This document shows positions 27,904 through 37,461 of a stretch of DNA of 64,000 nucleotides, piece after piece. Each line of letters begins with the position of its first letter. Within the stretch, counting starts at the first letter, position 1. A model generated the notes under the pieces. It ran no database searches and was not told the DNA's origin. It saw only the letters and a program-made list of their open reading frames with translations. Made by a program: the position numbers and the translations under genes. Source of the DNA: JAFGBN01 sp964394145 (GTDB lineage Bacteria > Chloroflexota > Dehalococcoidia > GIF9 > AB-539-J10); contig CAYMVL010000034.1 of NCBI GenBank assembly GCA_964394145.1, forward strand, positions 124,001 to 188,000, given 5' to 3'.

Positions 27904-29276
27904 CTTGGCCCCATGCCTGGCATGAACATCATTCCGCCGTTAGGTCTTTCTTGTTGAGTCGTCGATGTAGTCGCAGTTCCCTGTGGAACAATCACCTGTT
28001 CGCCCTCACTGAGCCCCTCCGTTACCTCGGTGTATTGCCAGTCGCTGATGCCGGTGGTTATGCTGCGTTGCTCGGTCGTGCCGTCCCCCAATAGTACCTG
28101 AACATAGGTCTGCCTACCTGCGGTGGTAACAGCCCCATTCGGGACCAGCACTACATCGTTCCTCTCGTCCACTATTATGGTCACGGTGACGGTCATGCCT
28201 TCCTTAAGCTGAAAGTCATCGAGTATCGCCGTGGCCATCTGTCGCTGCTGCTCTCCCTGCCGCTGTTGCATCTGTTCCATCATTTCCTCGGCTTGTTCCT
28301 GAGTGATTTGGCCTGCCTCAATGGCCTGCTTGAGGCGCTCGGGAAGATTCCCTTGCTCCGTCTCCTGCATCGCCTCCTGTTTTATCTGTTGCTGTTCCTG
28401 CATCATCTCTGCCAGTGAGGCGACTTGCACCTTCACATTGTAGTTTACCACCCCTGACTGGATAGCGGCTGTTGGTGATATATGGATTACCTCAGCCGGA
28501 AGGCTCAATCCTTCTAGTGCATCGACCTGCACGGAGGCTTGGCCCCCAAGCTTCACCTGTAAGATGTCTATCTCGCTGACCAGGATGTCCGCTTCGAACT
28601 TGTTGGGGTCGGCGAGGGTTACCGCTACGGTGCCCTTCTTGACCTCATCGCCACCGGCCACGTTTACCTTGGTGACGAAACCGGCAAAGGGAGCTACAAC
28701 CTCTGGGCTGGCATTGAGGGCTTGGTCCAGGTCTTCTTGAGCTTGGTCCAACGCTTCCTGAGCATCTTCGAAGTTTGCTTCAGCAAGCTCGAGCTTAAGC
28801 TCCAGTATATCTATCTCGTCCGGGTCTGTATAGTTTTGCACAATATCGCCGGTAACAGTTGTGGTAGTCTCCTCCTCAGCCTGCTCCAGAGCAAGATTGG
28901 CATTCTTCAGATTTATCTCAGCCTGAAGCAGGCTAAGCTGTTTCGCTGTCAATTGGCGTTCGAGGGTCTTCAACTCGTCTTCCCATTCTGTGGTATCTAG
29001 CCTAGCCAATACCTGTCGTTCTTCGACGCTATCGCCCTCCGCCACCAGAATTTCCTCCACCGTGCCTGCCATCTCGAAAGCCAGGTCTTCTGTAACAGAC
29101 AAAGCCAGATTTCCGCTGGCAGTGATGTCTACTGTCAGGTCTCCTTTCTCCACCGTCACTATCTGGTTCTCTGTTACCGGCTCCGACTCCGGTTCGGAAG
29201 CACAGCTTAACGACAAGACGCCGATGCTGCATAGCGCCGATACTATTAATAACATTTTCGCTAATTTCATTGTCAT
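27900..29276 (-). CDS. MacA-like membrane fusion lipoprotein
   Basis: 458 aa. Lipoprotein signal with lipobox LSLSC (Cys25), biotinyl-like hybrid motifs around a long coiled coil (about res 95-190) and a beta-barrel region. An insertion near residues 300-345 is Gln/Glu-rich and contains IEAGQITQEQAEEMMEQM, a motif also found in the secreted protein at 34796. Being a lipoprotein, it fits a monoderm-like envelope. Promoter unit A lies upstream. Confidence 0.92.
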   Translation of the reverse strand: MTMKLAKMLLIVSALCSIGVLSLSCASEPESEPVTENQIVTVEKGDLTVDITASGNLALSVTEDLAFEMAGTVEEILVAEGDSVEERQVLARLDTTEWEDELKTLERQLTAKQLSLLQAEINLKNANLALEQAEEETTTTVTGDIVQNYTDPDEIDILELKLELAEANFEDAQEALDQAQEDLDQALNASPEVVAPFAGFVTKVNVAGGDEVKKGTVAVTLADPNKFEADILVSEIDILQVKLGGQASVQVDALEGLSLPAEVIHISPTAAIQSGVVNYNVKVQVASLAEMMQEQQQIKQEAMQETEQGNLPERLKQAIEAGQITQEQAEEMMEQMQQRQGEQQRQMATAILDDFQLKEGMTVTVTIIVDERNDVVLVPNGAVTTAGRQTYVQVLLGDGTTEQRSITTGISDWQYTEVTEGLSEGEQVIVPQGTATTSTTQQERPNGGMMFMPGMGPR

Positions 29277-29369
29277 TCACCTGTTTCTCATACTACTAAA
29301 TTTAGCTAATTATCCTGGATATTGCATTATCCTAATTTGAGCAGCAATAAACTAACGTGCTCGCCAAAC

Positions 29370-29401
29370 ATTATCTCAGGGAATTATTAAGAACCTGTTA
29401 A
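29370..29401 (-). promoter_or_regulatory. PhoB/PhoP-type promoter unit A (efflux operon)
   Basis: Minus strand: TTAACA, 5 bp, TTAATA, 9 bp, -10 GATAAT (29370-29375). The start would be near 29363, 87 nt before the adaptor ATG. Confidence 0.75.
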
Positions 29402-29440
29402 TTTCTGCATCCGGGATGAAAAACGGGCAAAACGAATCAA

Positions 29441-29472
29441 TTAACAGGAAATTAACATTTCACCTGTATGAT
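29441..29472 (+). promoter_or_regulatory. PhoB/PhoP-type promoter unit B (surface protein)
   Basis: Plus strand: TTAACA, GGAAA, TTAACA, 9 bp, -10 TATGAT (29467-29472). The -10 covers the first two ATG codons of the open frame, so translation must start later. Confidence 0.75.
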
Positions 29473-29479
29473 GCGCCTT

Positions 29480-32400
29480 ATGATTGTGAAGGTCAGATAT
29501 AGTTGTGCATTCGTGGCGGTGATACTGCTATTTGGTCTATTTTCACCGCTGTCAGCCCGAGCAGCATCAGATCCTCTTGAATGGGCAGCGATAGATAAGC
29601 CAGGACTCGAAGGGAACATAGTTGTCACCCCTTCAGAAGTCAGCGGAATCGCTGTTGGAGATGATGGAGTACTCTATGCTATAGACATGGAATACGCTGG
29701 TGTTTATCGCTCCTCGAATACTGGCGTGACATGGGAAGACATAAGCGACTATCTGGTAGATGCCAATGCCGAATTGCCTGCCACCAGTATGGCCGTTGCT
29801 CCCGACGACTCGGATGTCGTAGCTGTGGTTAGCAATGGTGCTGACAAGGTATACCTGTCGACGGATGGGGGGAAGGAATGGGTGGACATAGAGGTTGAGA
29901 GCTTGACGGGTACTATTCAGGCGATTGCTATATCGAAGGAATATAGTGAATCTGGCGATTCGGTAAGGGATATTGCTGTTGCTACTGCGTCCTGGGGCGA
30001 CAACACTACCGCCGGACAGGTATGGATACTCCAGTTGGGGAAATCATGGACCTCATGGCAGGACCAGAAATTATGCGTCGACCCGGATCATCCCGGAGCT
30101 GAAGTGTCCGCGCTGGCCTATAGCCCCGGTTACAGGACAGATAGAACAATTCTGGCAATCGCTTCTACCGGTAATGACGTAGCGCCCGAATATCAAGATA
30201 AGACATGGTTATGTGTCGGTGAGCGGTACGTCTCAGATGGAACTACCCTGTGGGATAGCTTGGCTGGCTATCCGGTGGAAATTGTGTCAGCTGGTGATGG
30301 CTTTGGAATATCGTCACTCAATTCCTCGCTGGCTTTGCCCTCAGATTATTCCAGCGAGGAAGCATCGTCACGCCAGGTCTTCGTGAGTTACAACAGAGAG
30401 CCTGACGCCGAGGACGATGTCTACTGGCTCGATGATATCACCGTTCATAGAATGAGCGCCGACGGCGGGAACGCCATTAACATTAGCAGCCTTTCTTATT
30501 ATGGCACCGTGAGCTCAGGCGAACTCCTCGTAGGCGATTCAGACCCTGTTTCCGGCTCAGTGACTGTTCAAGTTCGGAGGACATCCAACCCGTTTAGCGA
30601 GTATCCAGCATGGCGTTTGTCTTCTGTGGCACCCACCGGTCCGGGCAATGCTATGGTAAGTTGGGGACCTGATGGGGAGATAGCTTACTGCGGCACATCG
30701 CAAAGGCCAGGCCACGCTTTGGATGAGAGCGCATTCTCGGCAAGTGTTGATGGCGATAAATGGCGCCAGATGGGCCTTATGGATACGAGCATCATGCTCG
30801 GCGATGTTGCTCCAGCGCCCGACTCTGAAAGCCTGTTCATAACGACGTCTAGCTCTTTTGGGCCCGAAGGTATCTGGCGGAGCGTTGGTGACCCGCTGGG
30901 CACTTACTGGCAGCGATTGCTGGCGCTGGATACTAGTACAGGTGTTGTTATCCTGAGACTGAGTGCCAGCTACAGCGACGATTCTACCATCTATGCTGCT
31001 GAAGCGGGCGGGGATTTAATGGCGGTGTCTTACAACCGGGGTAACACCTGGAAGTGGTGCAGGGCGCCGGGGGTTGTGATTGATATGGTTGTACTCAATG
31101 AGGAGACCGTCTATGTAGCTTTACCCGATGGCTATATCAGTAAGCCTATTGACTACGGCTGGATGTGGGAGGACCCGGTAGATACAGGCCTTGCGGATAT
31201 CAATATGTTGGCTATTGCTGGAAGTGGGACCATTCTGGTCGGTGGTAGAAACGGAGATGTGGCTTATTCTAGCGACGGGGGTGAGACATTTACTAGGATT
31301 CCTGAGGATATCGCTGATGGCGCTGTTCAGGTTGTAGCTGATGCGAACTATTCTGAAAACGGCATTATCTATGCCGCCACTGATTCCACCGACGGTGGAA
31401 TCTGGCGCTGGATCATGGGAGCCTCATCTGAATGGGAACAGATTGATAAGAGCGTGACAGAACAGGGGCAAGAGCAGCGAATTGGCGGTTTGGTAACGGG
31501 TCCTGAAGGGGCACTGTATGCGCTGAGGCTGGAGCCAGTTAGCAGCACTGGGGGAGGAATGGGCCGGTCACTGAATCCTGCGGCGCCGGACTATATGGAT
31601 GTGGAATTTGATTTGGTCAATCATGGGTTGCCCTCGAGGGTTACTTTCGGCTCAAGTATGCTATTTGCCAACGTTCCCCCTTCCCTGAAATTATCGGGAG
31701 ACGCTGAGCAAAATGAGCTTTGGGCTATCGACACTATTAACCAGACTATTTATCGCTTTGAAGACACGCTATGTAAGGTCGGCCCGAGACTCAGTGCTCC
31801 TGAGGATGAAACGGTACTGGCAATTGACGGCTGTTCTTGTGATTATGTTGCCGACCTCTTTCTGCACTGGCTGGAGCTATCGGAGACCAGGACTTACGAA
31901 GCATCAATCTATTCGGACGCAGAGGGCATCCAGACTGTGTGGTCCGCCAGGAGCAGTGATACGGAGATAAGGGCTGTTGGCGGCTCTACCTTGGTAGGAC
32001 TGCCTGGCGGCACTACCTACTACTGGAGGGTGAGGTCCGTAGAGCCGGTAATGAGCCCATGGTCTGAGGTCTGGTCATTTACCACTTCACTCAATGCTGT
32101 ACCTGATGAAGTGTCTCCATTATCCGGTGCTACCGATGTGCCGATATCGCCTGCTTTCGCCTGGAATTCTGTTGCTAAGGCTACCGGCTATGAATTCATA
32201 CTGTCGAGGGATAGCGAATTTGTAGATGTGGTGGCGAGTAAGCTTGGTGATAATGCCTTGCCTACAACTGCGTGGAAATGTGATATAGGATTGGACTATT
32301 CAACCAGCTACTTCTGGAAGGTCAGAGCCGTGAGTGCAAACGGCAGTAGTGAGTGGGTGACCAACGTGTTTACCACTCGGGAAGCGCCCCTGCTACAATC

Positions 32401-32539
32401 CTCGCCTGTATCTCTATCTCCTGCTCCTTCGGTCCAAGCAGTATCATCGATTCCATCCCATCTTCTGTGGATAATCATCGCTATTGGGGCTGCACTGGTT
32501 ACTGTCGTGGTGATCCTGGCAATCAGGACAAGGGGGTAG
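29480..32539 (+). CDS. Surface-anchored beta-propeller protein with FN3-like domains
   Basis: 1019 aa. A signal peptide (res 8-28, ending ARA) is followed by BNR/Ycf48-like repeats with repeated SxDGGxTW/F patterns (STDGGKEWVD, SSDGGETFTR). Two fibronectin-like segments (about 760-960) contain TYYWRVRSV and SYFWKVRAV, then a Ser/Pro linker and a C-terminal membrane helix. It is probably displayed outside the cell and tethered at the C-terminus. ATG 29480 is chosen because unit B predicts transcription starting there; the mRNA may be leaderless. ATG 29468 is the open-frame alternative. Confidence 0.85.
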   Translation: MIVKVRYSCAFVAVILLFGLFSPLSARAASDPLEWAAIDKPGLEGNIVVTPSEVSGIAVGDDGVLYAIDMEYAGVYRSSNTGVTWEDISDYLVDANAELPATSMAVAPDDSDVVAVVSNGADKVYLSTDGGKEWVDIEVESLTGTIQAIAISKEYSESGDSVRDIAVATASWGDNTTAGQVWILQLGKSWTSWQDQKLCVDPDHPGAEVSALAYSPGYRTDRTILAIASTGNDVAPEYQDKTWLCVGERYVSDGTTLWDSLAGYPVEIVSAGDGFGISSLNSSLALPSDYSSEEASSRQVFVSYNREPDAEDDVYWLDDITVHRMSADGGNAINISSLSYYGTVSSGELLVGDSDPVSGSVTVQVRRTSNPFSEYPAWRLSSVAPTGPGNAMVSWGPDGEIAYCGTSQRPGHALDESAFSASVDGDKWRQMGLMDTSIMLGDVAPAPDSESLFITTSSSFGPEGIWRSVGDPLGTYWQRLLALDTSTGVVILRLSASYSDDSTIYAAEAGGDLMAVSYNRGNTWKWCRAPGVVIDMVVLNEETVYVALPDGYISKPIDYGWMWEDPVDTGLADINMLAIAGSGTILVGGRNGDVAYSSDGGETFTRIPEDIADGAVQVVADANYSENGIIYAATDSTDGGIWRWIMGASSEWEQIDKSVTEQGQEQRIGGLVTGPEGALYALRLEPVSSTGGGMGRSLNPAAPDYMDVEFDLVNHGLPSRVTFGSSMLFANVPPSLKLSGDAEQNELWAIDTINQTIYRFEDTLCKVGPRLSAPEDETVLAIDGCSCDYVADLFLHWLELSETRTYEASIYSDAEGIQTVWSARSSDTEIRAVGGSTLVGLPGGTTYYWRVRSVEPVMSPWSEVWSFTTSLNAVPDEVSPLSGATDVPISPAFAWNSVAKATGYEFILSRDSEFVDVVASKLGDNALPTTAWKCDIGLDYSTSYFWKVRAVSANGSSEWVTNVFTTREAPLLQSSPVSLSPAPSVQAVSSIPSHLLWIIIAIGAALVTVVVILAIRTRG

Positions 32540-32564
32540 TCTGCTTTGGGCACCTGTTAAGAAG

Positions 32565-33908
32565 CTACTGCGCAGTAGGTACGGTGAAAGAAAAGCGACT
32601 GCCTTTTCCTAATTGACTTGCGACTTCAATCTTGCCGCCGTGGGCCTCTACCAGTCGTTTGGCAATGGTAAGGCCCAGGCCACTGCCTCCTGTAGCCCTG
32701 GTGCGCGACTTGTCCACTCTGTAGAAACGCTCGAAAATGTTGGGCAAGTCCTCGGCGGGAATACCTTCACCGGTATCGGTGACAGCAACCTCTACGTAAT
32801 TGCACTGCTCTCTGGCAGTCACTGTGATCGCACCTCCTGTGCTTGTGTGGGTCACAGCGTTCTCTAAGAGGTTTCGCAACACCTGGCTGATCCTAGAGGC
32901 GTCGATACTCACCAGTGGAAGCTTATCCGGTAGCTCGATAGATAGGGATATCTCCTTAGCTGATACAGGTGTCTGCAGTGTATTTGCTGTTCTTTTGATT
33001 AGCTCCGTGATACTTTCGGGCTGACGGACAAGCTTCAATTTTTCGGCCTCGGCGAGGCTCAGCTCTTGAAGGTCATCAACAAGGCGTGAAAGCAACATCG
33101 ATTCTTCGTCTAGGGAGCGAATGGCGTCAGCATCCGGCTTTATCACGCCGTCCCGCATTGCCTCCAGGTAACCGCGGACATTAGCAAGTGGTGTTCTCAA
33201 TTCGTGAGCAATATCAGCTACCATATTCCGCCGAAACTGCTCAGCTCTTTCAAGGTTGCTGGCCATTGAATTAAATGTGGCTGCTAGGTCTCCAAGCTCA
33301 CCTCTATCGCTGACCTGCACTCTTTGCGAGAAATCACCGTGCCCCAGGCGTTTGGCCGCGGATGTGAGAACCCTGACAGGGGATAGGATTCTCCGCGAGA
33401 GAACGAAGGTCAATAGCAGAGCGATGGCAACAGCGATCAGGGCTCCCCAGATGAAGAAGCGGCCTATGGCCCTGAAAATGATTTGTAAAGAATTTAGACC
33501 TAATTCGGGTGGTGATTCAGGAGTAACGTAAAGTGTGCCGAAGGTGCCCGGGCGCCATGGGTATGATAATGGCCTGCCGGGTACATCGGGATTGTACGAT
33601 TCTCCTACCAGCTCTCCCTCAGAGTCAGCGACTACTATTCCCTTTGTGTCGGTCACTATGATGCGCTGCCCATAGAGATTGCCCCATTGCTCTACGGAGG
33701 ATTGGATTTCGTTCCAGTCTCGACGCAGTGAGTAGTAGCGGGAAAGCTCGCTTTCCATCCTGGCGGCACGACCTTCGTTAACGCGTTGTTCGAAGCGCCG
33801 GATCTCGCCCTGCGTCGCCTGGTTGATGAAGAAGAATACCGTACCGATGGTTGCCAGTATTACGAGAGTGAAAGCCAGGAGGAGTCGAAAGTGCAGACTG
33901 TTTGTCAC
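32565..33908 (-). CDS. Sensor histidine kinase
   Basis: 447 aa. Membrane helix at 8-28, an extracytoplasmic region of about 110 residues, second helix near 150-172, HAMP, HisKA with phospho-acceptor His in DIAHELRTPL, and an HATPase domain (N box LRNLLENAVTH, G boxes DTGEGIP and GGSGLGL). ATG overlaps the response regulator stop by 4 bp (ATGA). It converges on the surface protein gene. Confidence 0.95.
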   Translation of the reverse strand: MTNSLHFRLLLAFTLVILATIGTVFFFINQATQGEIRRFEQRVNEGRAARMESELSRYYSLRRDWNEIQSSVEQWGNLYGQRIIVTDTKGIVVADSEGELVGESYNPDVPGRPLSYPWRPGTFGTLYVTPESPPELGLNSLQIIFRAIGRFFIWGALIAVAIALLLTFVLSRRILSPVRVLTSAAKRLGHGDFSQRVQVSDRGELGDLAATFNSMASNLERAEQFRRNMVADIAHELRTPLANVRGYLEAMRDGVIKPDADAIRSLDEESMLLSRLVDDLQELSLAEAEKLKLVRQPESITELIKRTANTLQTPVSAKEISLSIELPDKLPLVSIDASRISQVLRNLLENAVTHTSTGGAITVTAREQCNYVEVAVTDTGEGIPAEDLPNIFERFYRVDKSRTRATGGSGLGLTIAKRLVEAHGGKIEVASQLGKGSRFSFTVPTAQ

Positions 33909-34594
33909 CTTCCACCTCTGACGAATTTGTAGCCAGCCCCGTAGACAGTCCTTATATATGTGGGATGGTTGGGGTCTGGCTCAAGCTTTCGACGCAGATT
34001 GAGGATATGAACATCTATGGTGCGGTCAAAGCCCTCGAAGTCATAGCCAAGGGCCTTTTCTATAAGTTGCGCTCGGGTGAAGACCCTGCCAGGTTCTTTG
34101 GCTAGAACTCCCAGCAACTTGAATTCAACCATAGTGAGTTCGAGGGGTCTACCGGCAAGGGATGCCTCATGATTAAGGAAGTTGATTATCAGATCATCAT
34201 GCCTGATTTCATCAGGACCTCGTTCTCCGGGGAGACGTCTGAGGATTACTCTGACTCTGGCAGCTAATTCTCTGGGACTAAAGGGTTTGGTTACATAGTC
34301 ATCTGCTCCCAGATTCAGCCCCATCAGTTTATCTTCGTCGGTAATCTTAGCAGTAAGCATGATAATTGGCACGTCAGATTCCTGCCTTAGGGTGCGACAG
34401 AGCTCAAGGCCGTCGATGCCAGGCAGCATTAAATCCAAGACGATCAGGTCGGGGTGGCCTTCCCTGGCCAATCGCAAGGCCTCAGCACCATCGTAGGCGG
34501 TGAGCACTCTATAACCGTCTCTATCGAGGTAGAGCTTGACCAACTCCACGGTTTTCACATCGTCGTCAACAACCAGGACTCTGTGACCTGTCAT
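33905..34594 (-). CDS. PhoB/OmpR family response regulator
   Basis: 229 aa. Receiver domain with phospho-acceptor Asp in LIVLDLMLPG and conserved Lys in VTKPFSP; C-terminal winged helix with ELTMVEFKLL and RTIDVHILNLRRKL. Promoter unit C directly upstream suggests autoregulation, and its 11-bp direct repeats are the type bound by PhoB/PhoP proteins. I infer it controls units A-F. Confidence 0.95.
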   Translation of the reverse strand: MTGHRVLVVDDDVKTVELVKLYLDRDGYRVLTAYDGAEALRLAREGHPDLIVLDLMLPGIDGLELCRTLRQESDVPIIMLTAKITDEDKLMGLNLGADDYVTKPFSPRELAARVRVILRRLPGERGPDEIRHDDLIINFLNHEASLAGRPLELTMVEFKLLGVLAKEPGRVFTRAQLIEKALGYDFEGFDRTIDVHILNLRRKLEPDPNHPTYIRTVYGAGYKFVRGGR

Positions 34595-34629
34595 CTTTCA
34601 GTCCTTAATCAATGCTAGTTCCGTCTATT

Positions 34630-34661
34630 ATGGTACAAAACGAATGTTAAGTAAATATTAA
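34630..34661 (-). promoter_or_regulatory. PhoB/PhoP-type promoter unit C (response regulator)
   Basis: Minus strand: TTAATA, TTTAC, TTAACA, 9 bp, -10 TACCAT (34630-34635). The start would be near 34623, 29 nt before the regulator ATG. Points to autoregulation. Confidence 0.7.
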
Positions 34662-34694
34662 GGCGCAACCTTTTGGTGCACCCCTCATGGGAAT

Positions 34695-34724
34695 AGAGAA
34701 GGGGAGAGTGTTCTCCCCTTCTCT
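34695..34724 (-). terminator. Strong hairpin after the small secreted protein gene
   Basis: AGAGAAGGGGAGA and its exact complement form a 13-bp stem with a 4-nt loop. There is no long T-run, but its place between gene 34796 and promoter unit C suits a terminator or insulator. Confidence 0.55.
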
Positions 34725-34795
34725 GTTACTGGGGCTTAGTCTGCGCCAGTGTAGCTGGTCAGGACGGGCTAGTCGATCCCGGGGGGAAGAGGTGC

Positions 34796-35290
34796 TTACC
34801 AGCCGCGTGCTCCGCCTATTCCGCGGAATCTGCCCCGACCAATGGAGTCGAGTCCGAATGGTACATCGGGCCTTGACTCTTGCCACTCCTTCAGCTCTGC
34901 CGGGACTTCGGGCCTCGCTTGTCGCCACTGATCCAATTGCTGCCTGAATTGCTCCATGTCCGGCCTCTGCTGCAACCATTGCCTGTACTGGTCGGCTTCA
35001 TCCTGGGTTATCTTGCCTTCGTCAATCAGCTGCTGCAGGCGGTTTTCCAGAGCTTCAGCCTGCATCTCGCTTCGGGCCTGGGTGAGAGCATCCTTTAGGG
35101 CCTCAAGGTCAATATCGTCGCCGGTCTTGTCTGTATAGATTTCACGGGCCTTGTCCCATAGAGTTCCAAAGAGTGCCCCCGGACCGCTGTCGTCTCCGTT
35201 GTCGTCAGCAAGCACCGCTCCGCCTATGCCTCCGGCCAGAGCGAGGCAGGCCACCACCACGGCAACAATGAACTTCTTGCTTTGCCACAT
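34796..35290 (-). CDS. Small secreted helical protein (DUF2680-like motif)
   Basis: 164 aa. Signal peptide of about 28 residues (VAVVVACLALAGGIGGAVLA), acidic linker, then helices with Q-rich text and the motif LIDEGKITQDEADQYRQWL, similar to the helical motif of YckD-like secreted proteins. The tail is Gly/Arg-rich. AAAGGAGG precedes the ATG. Promoter unit D lies upstream, so it belongs to the inferred regulon. Function is unknown. Confidence 0.8.
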   Translation of the reverse strand: MWQSKKFIVAVVVACLALAGGIGGAVLADDNGDDSGPGALFGTLWDKAREIYTDKTGDDIDLEALKDALTQARSEMQAEALENRLQQLIDEGKITQDEADQYRQWLQQRPDMEQFRQQLDQWRQARPEVPAELKEWQESRPDVPFGLDSIGRGRFRGIGGARGW

Positions 35291-35327
35291 TTGTGTTTAG
35301 CCTCCTTTCTAAGTATTTTTCTAGTTA

Positions 35328-35359
35328 ATCCTATCAGCTGAGTGTTAAGATCCTGTTAA
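35328..35359 (-). promoter_or_regulatory. PhoB/PhoP-type promoter unit D (small secreted protein)
   Basis: Minus strand: TTAACA, GGATC, TTAACA, 9 bp, -10 TAGGAT (35328-35333). Both half-sites are perfect. Leader of about 31 nt. Confidence 0.78.
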
Positions 35360-35523
35360 GATTTGAGGCAGCGCCTGCAATTTTCACGTAAGTATTTGTC
35401 ATAAATCAGTGCTGATCAGGGAAGCGGAAGAAGAAGGTTGTGATGCGAGTTGTACAGCGAAGTGCCAGTAATTTTTCCGGGCCCGATTGTGCCACTTTTG
35501 CTATCTGAGCACGTTGAAACAAC

Positions 35524-35553
35524 TTGACAAGCCGCTAAATGCTCATGTACGAT
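35524..35553 (+). promoter_or_regulatory. Predicted promoter of the CocE cluster
   Basis: -35 TTGACA (35524-35529) and TACGAT (35548-35553) with an 18-bp spacer, about 80 nt before the first hydrolase gene. A TATACT lies slightly further downstream. Confidence 0.45.
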
Positions 35554-35640
35554 ATACTAGTAGGTTAATGTATGTCACCTACCACACGTAATTTCTCCTC
35601 GTGTTTTGGGGTTGCAATCAATTAAGGAAGGAGGAAGGCA

Positions 35641-37461
35641 ATGAATTCACAGTCTTCAAGAGTTTCTATCTATCGTGGTGACGAGATCAGGCCCAGGCTG
35701 AAGGACCATAAACGCTTTGCACAGCCTGTACCCTACGGCACCGATATAAAGGGGGTGTTCTTTGAGGGTTATCCTCAAATAACGAGGAAGGAGCCGTCAC
35801 AGCCGGCCTATTCGGTTAAGGTGGAGAAGGATGTAATGGTCCCTATGCGGGATGGTGTGCGATTGGCGACCGATATATACCGCCCTGCTGTTGAAGGCAA
35901 GAAGTTCCCGGCAATACTCTCATACTTCTGGTGGGGGAAAGACGCCCAGGATGTTGCACGCTGGTTGCCCGAGCAGGATTACTGGGATACTCCTTTTTGG
36001 GACGGGTCTCTGGAGGTGGGAGCCATAGACTATTTTGTAGAGAGAGGATATGTGCGTGTTATACCCGAGCAGAGGAACTTTGGTAAGTCGGAAGGGACAA
36101 CAGATCCTACTCCTCAAGACACATACGATGTTATAGAGTGGATTGCGAAGCAGCCCTGGTGTGATGGCAATGTGGGCATGATGGGCGCCTGTGGGTACGC
36201 CGGGGCGCAGACGGAAATCGCTGCCACTAATCCACCTCCTGCACTGAAAGCAGTTATTCCCTTCGAGGCTCTTGTCGGTACCGGTGAGAGCTTTCATGGC
36301 ATCTTTGATTGTATGTTGATGAACATCTTTACAGCCAGGCATGGAAATGACCACCTGATGCCTGACAGGCACGTATTTCACCCACCGGCTATCTTCAATC
36401 TCCCCCGAGAGGAGTTAGAGGCCAGAGTTCAGGAAGCCCTGAACCACCCGGACATCAAGTATAATGCCAGATTCTACGCTATATTGAAGTATCCCAAGAC
36501 CTATCCTCTGGTTTTCGCAGGGCTGCTCGACTCGTTTCACCCTGGCCCCTTTGATGATTATATCGGGTTGACAGTACCCGACTACAGCAATATAAAAATT
36601 CCCATCTACTTCTCCACTCCCTGGAATGAGAAGCTCTATACCTTCCAGACTTTTGAGATGTGGAGGAAAATAAGTTCGCAGAGCCGTAAGCTGGCGCTGT
36701 GGCCGTCGAAGGCACCGGGGCGGCCCTTCCTAGCGTACAGCGATGAGGCTCTGAGATTTCATGATTACTGGCTTAAGGGGATAGACAATGGGATTATGGA
36801 CGAGCCCCCGGTGAAGGTCTTTGTGATGGGGATTAACAAGTGGCGTTTCGAGAATGAATGGCCGCTTAAGAGAACTGAGTGGACCAAATTCTATCTGCAG
36901 CCTGGAGGCGGGCTATCGACTGATATGGTGAAGGGGAAGCCGGAACCGGAAAGCTTTACACAGCCGGCGCCTTATCTAGACCCCAGTGTGTACTGTCTCA
37001 CATACAACAGCGAAGTATTAAAGCAGGACCTTGAGATAACCGGGCCTATGGCCTTATACTTGGAAGCGTCTATCGACAAGACTGAAACCAACTGGATGGT
37101 GGACATAGCCGATGTTGACGAGCAGGGTAACCGCATGCTGGTAACCACTGGATATCTTGCTGCAGAGTACAGGGCTCTTGACAAGGATAAGTCTCTGCCT
37201 TACTGGCCCATCCACCCGAGGCAGGATCCTGTACCTGTGCCGCCGGGTGAAGTTGTTGAGTATGCGATAACGTTAATGCCGAGTTCGAATATGTTCAAGA
37301 AGGGTCACCGCATGCAGTTGATAATCAGGTGTCAGGACGACCTGCTCAGCCGGCTAGGCATCTGGGGGGTTTATATGCTGCCAGGGATGCAAACAGTCAA
37401 GCACGATATTCATTTTGGAAATTCATACTTGCTGTTACCGGTTATTCCTGTTAACAAGTAG
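35641..37461 (+). CDS. CocE/NonD family hydrolase, Cys in the nucleophile position
   Basis: 606 aa alpha/beta-hydrolase of the CocE/X-Pro dipeptidyl peptidase S15 type with the C-terminal jelly-roll domain. Family motifs: VPMRDGVRLATDIYRP, RNFGKSEG, QPWCDGNVG and FHDYWLKGIDNG. The nucleophile elbow reads GACGYAG, with Cys184 where Ser is expected (TGT at 36190-36192). The usual GWYD acid and GPW-H histidine are not recognisable. AAGGAAGGAGG precedes the ATG. First of three paralogues; substrate unknown. Confidence 0.88.
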   Translation: MNSQSSRVSIYRGDEIRPRLKDHKRFAQPVPYGTDIKGVFFEGYPQITRKEPSQPAYSVKVEKDVMVPMRDGVRLATDIYRPAVEGKKFPAILSYFWWGKDAQDVARWLPEQDYWDTPFWDGSLEVGAIDYFVERGYVRVIPEQRNFGKSEGTTDPTPQDTYDVIEWIAKQPWCDGNVGMMGACGYAGAQTEIAATNPPPALKAVIPFEALVGTGESFHGIFDCMLMNIFTARHGNDHLMPDRHVFHPPAIFNLPREELEARVQEALNHPDIKYNARFYAILKYPKTYPLVFAGLLDSFHPGPFDDYIGLTVPDYSNIKIPIYFSTPWNEKLYTFQTFEMWRKISSQSRKLALWPSKAPGRPFLAYSDEALRFHDYWLKGIDNGIMDEPPVKVFVMGINKWRFENEWPLKRTEWTKFYLQPGGGLSTDMVKGKPEPESFTQPAPYLDPSVYCLTYNSEVLKQDLEITGPMALYLEASIDKTETNWMVDIADVDEQGNRMLVTTGYLAAEYRALDKDKSLPYWPIHPRQDPVPVPPGEVVEYAITLMPSSNMFKKGHRMQLIIRCQDDLLSRLGIWGVYMLPGMQTVKHDIHFGNSYLLLPVIPVNK

